From Eustoma russellianum (Eukaryota > Streptophyta > Magnoliopsida > Gentianales > Gentianaceae): a stretch of DNA of 64,000 nt. The stretch spans positions 9,841,879 to 9,905,878 of the forward strand of contig AP025071.1 in NCBI GenBank assembly GCA_036186865.1. Reading direction: 5' to 3'. Numbering within the stretch: position 1 is the first letter of the stretch; the number at the start of each line of letters is the position of its first letter. The translations under genes and the position numbers were made by a program. A model generated the notes under the pieces. The model saw only the letters and a list, made by a program, of their open reading frames with translations. It did not search any database and was not told where the DNA came from. Positions 57,479-64,000 of this stretch are shown piece after piece.

Positions 57479-60400
57479 TGTAGTGCCCCGCATCAGACCT
57501 CATCCGAATGTGGTGCACCTGTCATACTTCACTATGTAGAGTACAAAGCGTTATGCGTGGCATGTAAAAATCCATAACTTAAGTCATGGACTCCCATGTT
57601 AACATTTAACAGGATAGCAAAATTTAGGCAAAATTAAAAACTTCGAAATAGACACGCTTGCCGAAAATATTAAGTCCAACACATCGGTCCAACAAACGAG
57701 GTAAAAGTGAAATCCCAAAAGTTCCAAACATAGTTCATAGTACAAACATCATGTCAGCACAGAGTCCTTAAGCATCGTCTTCTCTCGGCTTCTTGATTAT
57801 GGGTATGGCGTTCTCGGTTCATCATCGATCCACTCAACATTGGCATTCTCGGGCTCTGGGGGGAAAATAAAGGTATGAGTGATAAAATCACCCAGCAAGC
57901 ATACAATAAACCGTCATGAAATAAATAAAGAATCATAACATGAATGGAAAACCCCGCGAACCAACATTAATTCATACCTGGCCTTTAATCCTTGATCCGC
58001 AGAAGATATAACCTAATCGTAACTCAAATAATACTATTCTGGCATTATCATATCGCTTCCTAGCTTAACTGTTCTAACATACAAAGTGTACACGAAATAT
58101 GCAAGATGCAATGCATGATGTCTTGTCGTGGCAAAATCATCGTTTGGTCCCATAAAGCAAGCATAAAGGAAAAAAGAGTGTCACATCAATTAACCCCAGA
58201 TCTGAGCGGGTCCAGAACATGTCGTCAGACGAATTAACCCTGGGTCTGGGATGGTTCCAAAACGTGTCATCAGGCTGATTAACCCCAGGCCTAGGTCTGG
58301 TCCAGAACATGTCATCAGGCCGATTAACCCCGGGCCTGGGTCGGGTCTAGAACATATCATCAGACCAATTAACCCCAGGTCCAGTACAGGTCCAGAACAT
58401 ATCATGTCATCAGACCTATTAACCCTGGGTCTGGCTCGGGTTATGAGCATGCTTAGCCGGCACGGAAATCATAGAGCATTTCTTTTTGAAAATCATGGGA
58501 CCATAAATAACTTACTTGCATAAAGGAACTTGCGTACTTGAAAAGAACTTGCTTGCATAAGGAAAAACATAGAGAAAATCGGATTCGTAATGCACATGGT
58601 CATGCATGATACATGGAATGAAATGCAATGAGAGTCATGGCGTGAATCTCTTAAAAATTACCTAGGACATGACATAGGCATAATCCCATAGGCTGAAAAA
58701 CTTTCCAGCAGTTCGCACTTAGTTTCCTTGGCTCAAAATTTTACCAAGACAACTTATTCCTTGGATCTTTTTATACAACATGCACATTAGGGTCCTAACT
58801 ATCAACCATAGAATTTTCTTAAAAATTCAATAATCATAAGGGGTTCAATTTCGAGTCCCAACAAGACATGGCACAGCCGAACTTTTGGCTGTGCAGTACC
58901 TGTTCCCTTTCGTTTTCATGGCCCTTAAATCATCAATAATTCACATATACCACCTGTAAAATAAAGCTAACATACTGGGGAATAATTTTCTTGAGCCCGA
59001 ACACCATCTTCACGCCTAAATAATTTAAGGATACCTCCAAACATTGTGACCCAACATTCTGTCCAGATTTCCAGCAACGTTCATCCGGCTTTACTTCAGT
59101 TGTTAACCCCTCAAATAAACACTTTTAGCTAATTTCTTTACATAGACATCTGACCCAATGTTTTAGGTGACTCTCATAGAAATTTGAAGGCAATCCAAGA
59201 CCTTTAAATTGGTTAGACAATTATTTTTCCAGAACATATGCGCCCAGAATTCTGTTTTGCACAGGTTCATCTTGAGGCTCCTTTAATATTGTAAAACTAG
59301 TCTTTTTATCGATTTACCACCACACACTTAATATACATAATGAGCTACCATCACACCAAATTTGAGGTTAATTTAACAATCAAAAGATTCATTTCAAGGC
59401 CAATCATTGCGACATTCCAAACAGTTTTGTTCTGGAAATTTTTCCTTAAACCACTCCTTGTCTTTTGTCACACATATTATTTACCCCTTCATCCCTTAGC
59501 CCTACTTATTAACCACAATATCACATAGCCAAAAACATTCATTCTTAGATTATAAGGTCATTGTTATAAATACATACGGTGACAAAACCAAGCTACCCCA
59601 CAAATGCCAACGCCATGGCTAGTTTCACTTTTAACCTCTATAACACCATTTAGAACACATAGGCTTCACTTAACACTTGATATCCGAATTTTCCAGACAT
59701 AAACCATTATGAAAATAGGTCCTAAACATGCTCCTAATAAGGAAAAATAAACACCATCCATTTCCTATAAAATCCTATTAAGGCCGAACACTTACACACA
59801 ACATACTCATCCACAACTCATGATTTAACACTATTCTCAACATAGTTCATCAAGAGTGCTTAGACTAACATTCTTAGGGAACATGTTCCTTGTTTTAACA
59901 CCCATTACTACCTTCAAATGTCTTCTAAGACTGATTTTCCAAGAATTCCAAAACAGTCCACTTATCTTGGCATTTTGGCTATTACACGCCTCATGTAGCA
60001 CGAAACATACAAGATTCGTACCACTCCTTGTTATGTTACTATTTCAGCCCTCATATAAGAATTATGTAACACACTACATGCTAAAAATAGGGGTCTTAGC
60101 ATATCCATCAAGTAGCATAAGCCAAAGAGTAAACTTTCATGCTAACATTTCCTCAAAGTTCACAGCTTTACTATTTCATGCTTATCATGTCATCTAAAAA
60201 TCATACTTTACTATGACTAAACATTCAGGTCATTAACTCCTTAAATAAATCATGAAAGTCTAAAGTATACTTGCCTTTTTGTTGAGTCCGAATTCCTTCT
60301 TAGTTTAGGATGGATCAAATGGCTTGAGATCTCCTCCTACTTCACCGTGGTGTACACGGTTTTGAAGCCAAAGAAGCAGGTTAGCATATCCTTAAATCCA

Positions 60401-61420
60401 AAGGTAAATGAACCATTTTCAAGGTAGAGTCTCGTACCAAAATAGCTTAGGGTTGCAACCTAGCCACCAAACTACCACCACTTCCTTGAGGGCTTGAAGA
60501 TATCACCTTCCCTTGCTTCCTAAGACTCACGGTTTATGGGGTTAGGGAGACATCCAAATTTAAGCTTCATGGGAAGTTGAGATGAACATACAAAGGCTTA
60601 AAATCCTTACCAATATGAAATTTGTGTTGGAATGGCTCACTTGGAGGACTCTTATGCCAAGGAGCTTGAAGATTCTTCACCTAGAGGCACATGCAAGGCC
60701 ACGGGTTGTTGGGGAAAAATAGATAACAAAGTGAGCTTCATAAGTTGATATCTTAGGATTAAAGGAGATGTTTAGGAGACTTGCTTACCTAGCTTGAAGC
60801 TTGAGAATTGATGGAGATGGTCTTAGAGTACTTCTAGGAACACCTTTGGGTCAAGAAGTTTCTTGAGTACTTGAATCTCTTGAAGTGTTTGTATATTTCC
60901 TTATGAGAACTTTAGTGGATGGAATGTGGATGGAATGTGGATGGAATGTAGCTTGCTTGTTAGGAGGTTGAAGAAGAAGCCATGGGGGCTTCAAGGGCTG
61001 CCGGCCGAAGGTAAAAAGGGAGGGAAAGGGGGTATCTCTTCACTTGTCTTTGAACATAATCATGAGAGGGAAGTAATGGATGTTGGCTACTTAATTGTGG
61101 TTGAAGCTTTTGAGGGTTGGTTTAAAGAAATCTTTTTATTGGGTTAGTTAAGTTATTAAAAGAGGATGGTTCTAGATCCTCTTAGGCATGGCCGATTTTC
61201 TTTCCCGTTTTTTTTGAAATGTTGTGAGGGCATAATTGGTATTTTACTATGAAGCATTATTCATACTTATATTTACATATAGAATATTATTTATCTTAAG
61301 GGGTATATAAAAGAAAGAAAATAATTGGAATGTTGAAAATTGAAGTTGAGAAATAGGACTTTTTATTAAGCCACTTCGTATACATCGGGGGTACATAGTA
61401 GTTTGACGATGCATACAACC
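57479..61420 (-). repeat. Gypsy solo LTR (3,942 bp) in the A 3' LTR
   Basis: Begins TGTAGTGCCCCGC and ends GCATACAACC (the last base differs from the usual A). Perfect duplication TGTGT at 57474-57478 and 61421-61425. More diverged from gypsy-1 and gypsy-2 than they are from each other. The minisatellite at 58190-58445 has about five units of some 53 bp with an AATTAACCCCGGGCCTGG-like core. Orientation follows LTR similarity. The ORFs inside (for example at 59856 and 60926) have no counterpart in other LTRs. Confidence 0.92.
58190..58445. repeat. Minisatellite in the gypsy solo LTR
   Basis: About five units built on CAGAACATGTCATCAG and a GGCC-rich AATTAACCC segment. Same place in the LTR as the gypsy-1 minisatellite, but a different unit sequence. 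Confidence 0.85.
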
Positions 61421-61425
61421 TGTGT

Positions 61426-62205
61426 AACTCCAGCAACCTGTGTGGTAAGGTGTTAATTTTGTTTAGTGATAACCGAGAAAGGTGTCCTCGAAGACTGGAG
61501 TAGGTTGATTTAACCGAACCAATATAAAATTCCGTGTTTTCTTTACTTTACTGCACAGTACTTTAAGTTTCCAGCATTCTGCATCCATTTCTTCGTAATC
61601 TTACAAATAGCAAACAAATTTCAAAAATTGTAAAATTTTTTAGAAACATAGCCACACCTCTTAAGTTTAATTTGGCAAAATTTTTAACCCATTTGGACAA
61701 GTATAAGTCAATTAAACGTTAACAGTTCAGAGACTAAAGCAGTCTGATTTTCAAACTTGCAAAGGCTGAGAACTTGAACGTATTTGACCTAATTCCCAAA
61801 AGAATTTTTCAAAACTGTTTCAACCCATTAAAATACATATCTTAAGGGGGTTTTCATTAAATTTTCAGACCATTTGGAGTTACGGATTAATCGGAATAAA
61901 TTTTTCAAATCAGACTACTGTTTCTGGTAGATTTGTGCAATCTGACCACAAAACATTTTTCAAAGGGTTAGAGGTTGAATTTGGATTCTAAATTTTTAGG
62001 GGATACTCAGAACATCTGAGATTAGAATCTCTCCAAATTTCAGAATTTTCGAAGATTGTAACTTAGTTTTTCAAACATTTCAAATCAGGATCTGAAAACA
62101 GAAACTATTTTCAGAAGTTGGGTTTTTGGGTTAAACATTTTAAAAACCAAATTTTCCGCACCCACTATTCAACCCCCCTTCTAGTGGTGCCTTACAGGTC
62201 CTAAA
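61426..62205 (+). repeat. Copia A 3' LTR, second part
   Basis: Matches 6486-7172 and 9863-9926, including the uninterrupted copia-B target CAGAAACTATTTTC near 62098. Ends near CTTACAGGTCCTAA, where A' indicates GGTCTTACA, so the terminus is placed at 62205 within a few bases. The hairpin at 61495-61522 has its outer helix weakened (CCAA). Confidence 0.82.
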
Positions 62206-62892
62206 AAAATGTCCTTATTCCAGACTAAAATAAGATTCTTAAGACATCATTTATCTCAAGGAACAATTTTACCAATTGAAAGATCTTTGGAATTTGCATC
62301 AAAATTCCAAGATAAAATATTGCATAAAAATCAATTACAAAGATTTCTTGGATATTTAAATTATGTTGTTGATTTTATTCCAAATATTATAACAATAGCA
62401 AAATCATTACATAATAGATTAAAGAAAAATCAACCAATATGGACTGAAGAACATACTTTAGTTGTTAAGAAAATAAAATGTTTAGTATCTGATATACCCT
62501 GCTTACATATAGCAGATCCTAATCTCTCTAAAATAGTTGAAACAGACGCATCAGATATTGGTTATGGTGGAATATTAAAACAAATACAAAATGGTAAAGA
62601 GTCTATAGTTCAATATACTTCTGGTCATTGGAATGATACCAAAAAATCATATTTTACTATTAAAAAAGAAATTTTGAGTATTTTTTTATGTATTAATAAA
62701 TTTCAAAGTGATTTATTGAATAAAAAATTTCTTTTACGTATTTATTGCAAATCTGCAAAAGAAATTTTGCAAAAAGATGTTAAAATTTTAACTTCAAAAC
62801 AAATTTTTACTAGATGGCAAGCTTTATTAAGTATTTATGATTTTGATATTGAATATATAAAAGGGGATACACATTTTGTTCCAGACTTTATG
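62206..62892 (+). pseudogene. Integrated caulimovirid fragment: RT end and RNase H
   Basis: An open frame of about 228 codons resembling the end of a Caulimoviridae polymerase: the region after the RT palm (QLQRFLGYLNYVVDF), then RNase H with ETDASDIGYGG and KKEILSIFLC. The next acidic RNase H position is occupied by a Tyr/Cys pair (RIYCKSA), so the domain is probably inactive. It has no start of its own: copia A borders it on the left and a gypsy LTR cuts it on the right at 62893, so codons after that point are LTR sequence. Genus cannot be told. An old genomic copy. Confidence 0.82.
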
Positions 62893-64000
62893 TGTTGTAC
62901 CCCACAAAAATCGTACTGTATTTGAGAATAGTATGAAGTGGCGTAATGGAATATTATTTCTGCCAAGTACATTTTATTAAGTTTTACTATCGTTTTTAAA
63001 GTAAATACTATAAGAAATGGTATAATACTCCAAGTATGTATTATGGAGTATGTGAAATGACAAAATACCCTCCCCAATACCCATAGAATTCGGCCATCAC
63101 AAGGAGTTCTAGAAGACTCCTTAGTCTTCACAAGATTAATTAATTTTGGGAGATCAAAATAAAATAATAGGGAGAATCAAGCATGGGGGACAAAAGTGGT
63201 CAAATTTGCAAAGCACCAAGACACTTACCCCCTTCCCATGCACACATTGGATTCCTTGTTCCCCTTTTTGACCCAAACCGCCGGATTTCCCCCTCCCTCT
63301 ACCCCTTGGAGAATTCTTCAATTTAACAAGAAGCTCCTCTTCCATCTCCAACAAAGAACACTCTCAAGAACTCCCCTAAGAAAGCCATTCAAGACTTCTT
63401 GCATACTTGGACAATTCCAAAACCATTTCATACGGCTAGTAGAGTTAGAAGGCTCAAGGCTATCTTCATCTTCAAGCTCCAAGAACTCATCTAGGTAAGT
63501 TGCATGTTGAATCTCCTAAGTGAATTCCATATTTCAAAGGATGAAGCTCACATTTGTACACCTCTTTTCTTGTCAAAAACGTGACCTCTATATGGGTAAT
63601 AGGTGAAGATTTTTCAAGCTACTAAGAGAGGCTAACATCTTGGTGGGTTGAATTCATTTCAATCTCCATTCAAGCTTTATTTTGGTAAGGGATTCAAGCC
63701 TCAGTATAGCTATATTCTTCATTCAAATGGTAGCTAACATTCACCTTCACCCCCTCCCCAAAAACCGTGTGCTATGTGTAAAGTTGGAGGAAGACTTCAC
63801 TCCATTTCAACCAAGGCTCAAGCTAAGGAAAGTTTCTAGCTTAAAGAGGCAAGTATACTATAGACAATTTTGACTTATTTGTGAAGTGTATGGTTGAATG
63901 ACTAGCCATTTTTAAGATATGAATCTTAGTTGAAGATTCAAAGTTCAAAACATGAAAGCTTAGTAGTTCCTTAAGGAAAGCGGTTTGCATGTGTGTAATT
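62893..64000 (+). repeat. Gypsy LTR in the opposite orientation, cut by the window edge
   Basis: Starts TGTTGTACCCCACAAAAATC, the reverse complement of the gypsy-1 LTR end, and parallels 6024 back to about 4480, including CCGTGTGCTATGTGT. It inserted in the caulimovirid fragment. Whether it is a solo LTR or part of an element cannot be seen. Two short ORFs inside it are not conserved. Confidence 0.85.

Larger units (their letters stand above)
6025..62205 (+). mobile_element. Old copia element A (Sirevirus-like), split by nested insertions
   Basis: The pieces can be put in order: 5' LTR (6025-7172 and 9863-9926), gag/protease/integrase (9927-13448), a few bases at 14890-14904, RT/RNase H (53780-55208), the 3' untranslated tract, and the 3' LTR (55446-57478 and 61426-62205). 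Removing the insertions with their target duplications makes the pieces read continuously. The RT motif YVDDIIFGSTS, the long gag and the repeated purine tracts before the 3' LTR fit the Sirevirus (SIRE/Maximus) lineage. All coding regions are broken. The left end is outside the window because gypsy-1 interrupts the 5' LTR. Confidence 0.85.

Noticed and set aside
58251..58523. Repetitive 90-codon ORF rich in Pro, Gly and Arg, and its reverse-strand partner.
   Set aside because: A by-product of the minisatellite in the solo LTR, where the unit length keeps several frames open.
59856..61147. ORFs of 113 and 73 codons in a stretch without known domains, possible host genes.
   Set aside because: They lie inside a solo gypsy LTR proven by its target duplication, and are not conserved in sister LTRs.
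1..64000. A search by eye for tRNA, rRNA, snRNA or host protein genes.
   Set aside because: Every long stretch could be assigned to a retrotransposon or the caulimovirid piece. I found no convincing host gene, though a short RNA gene could be missed without a covariance-model search.

Overview
The window is flowering-plant nuclear DNA made almost entirely of nested retrotransposons. I see no host gene, rRNA, tRNA or CRISPR array. The case for a plant is the mix of families: Ty1/copia elements of Sirevirus (SIRE/Maximus) type, Ty3/gypsy elements with about 4-kb LTRs and an initiator-Met tRNA primer site, L1-like LINEs with a terminal RNase H domain, and a piece of integrated caulimovirid. I cannot name the species. 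Such deep nesting suggests a large, repeat-rich genome.

Layout, oldest to youngest where it can be ordered. A caulimovirid RT/RNase H remnant (62206-62892) borders a very old copia element, 'A' (+ strand). The visible part of A runs from 6025 to 62205, and its left LTR continues off the window behind a gypsy element (1-6024, - strand). A has been split by six insertions: gypsy-1 in its 5' LTR; a copia-B solo LTR (7173-9857); an unrelated solo LTR 'D' (13449-14884); a reversed solo LTR of A's own family, A' (14905-35115); gypsy-2 (35118-53776); and a gypsy solo LTR in its 3' LTR (57479-61420). A' itself contains a copia-B element on the - strand (16804-28518), which carries a LINE fragment, and a 5.8-kb LINE (28933-34698). 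Gypsy-2 contains a young, almost intact copia-B element on the + strand (37744-48637). A second gypsy LTR cuts the caulimovirid piece at 62893 and runs off the right edge. Target-site duplications support nearly every level.

The main biological result concerns Gag versus Gag-Pol expression. In young copia-B, gag (720 codons) and pol are in different frames. A 1,042-bp GT-AG segment lying inside the gag ORF (41556-42597) would, if spliced, join gag codon 380 in frame to the protease. The copia-B copy on the - strand lacks exactly this segment, with the predicted exon-exon junction at 24902/24903, as expected if a spliced RNA was reverse transcribed. The more diverged element A keeps both splice sites in frame (10977-11819). 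This looks like a coding intron ('exitron'): unspliced RNA would give full-length Gag, and spliced RNA would give a Gag-Pol lacking the Gag coiled coil. Both gypsy copies also carry a 63-64-bp GT-AG segment between the Gag zinc knuckles and the protease, with a conserved stop just inside it. Gypsy-2 has a further 71-bp intron-like segment inside RT. All of this is inferred from sequence; RNA data would decide it.
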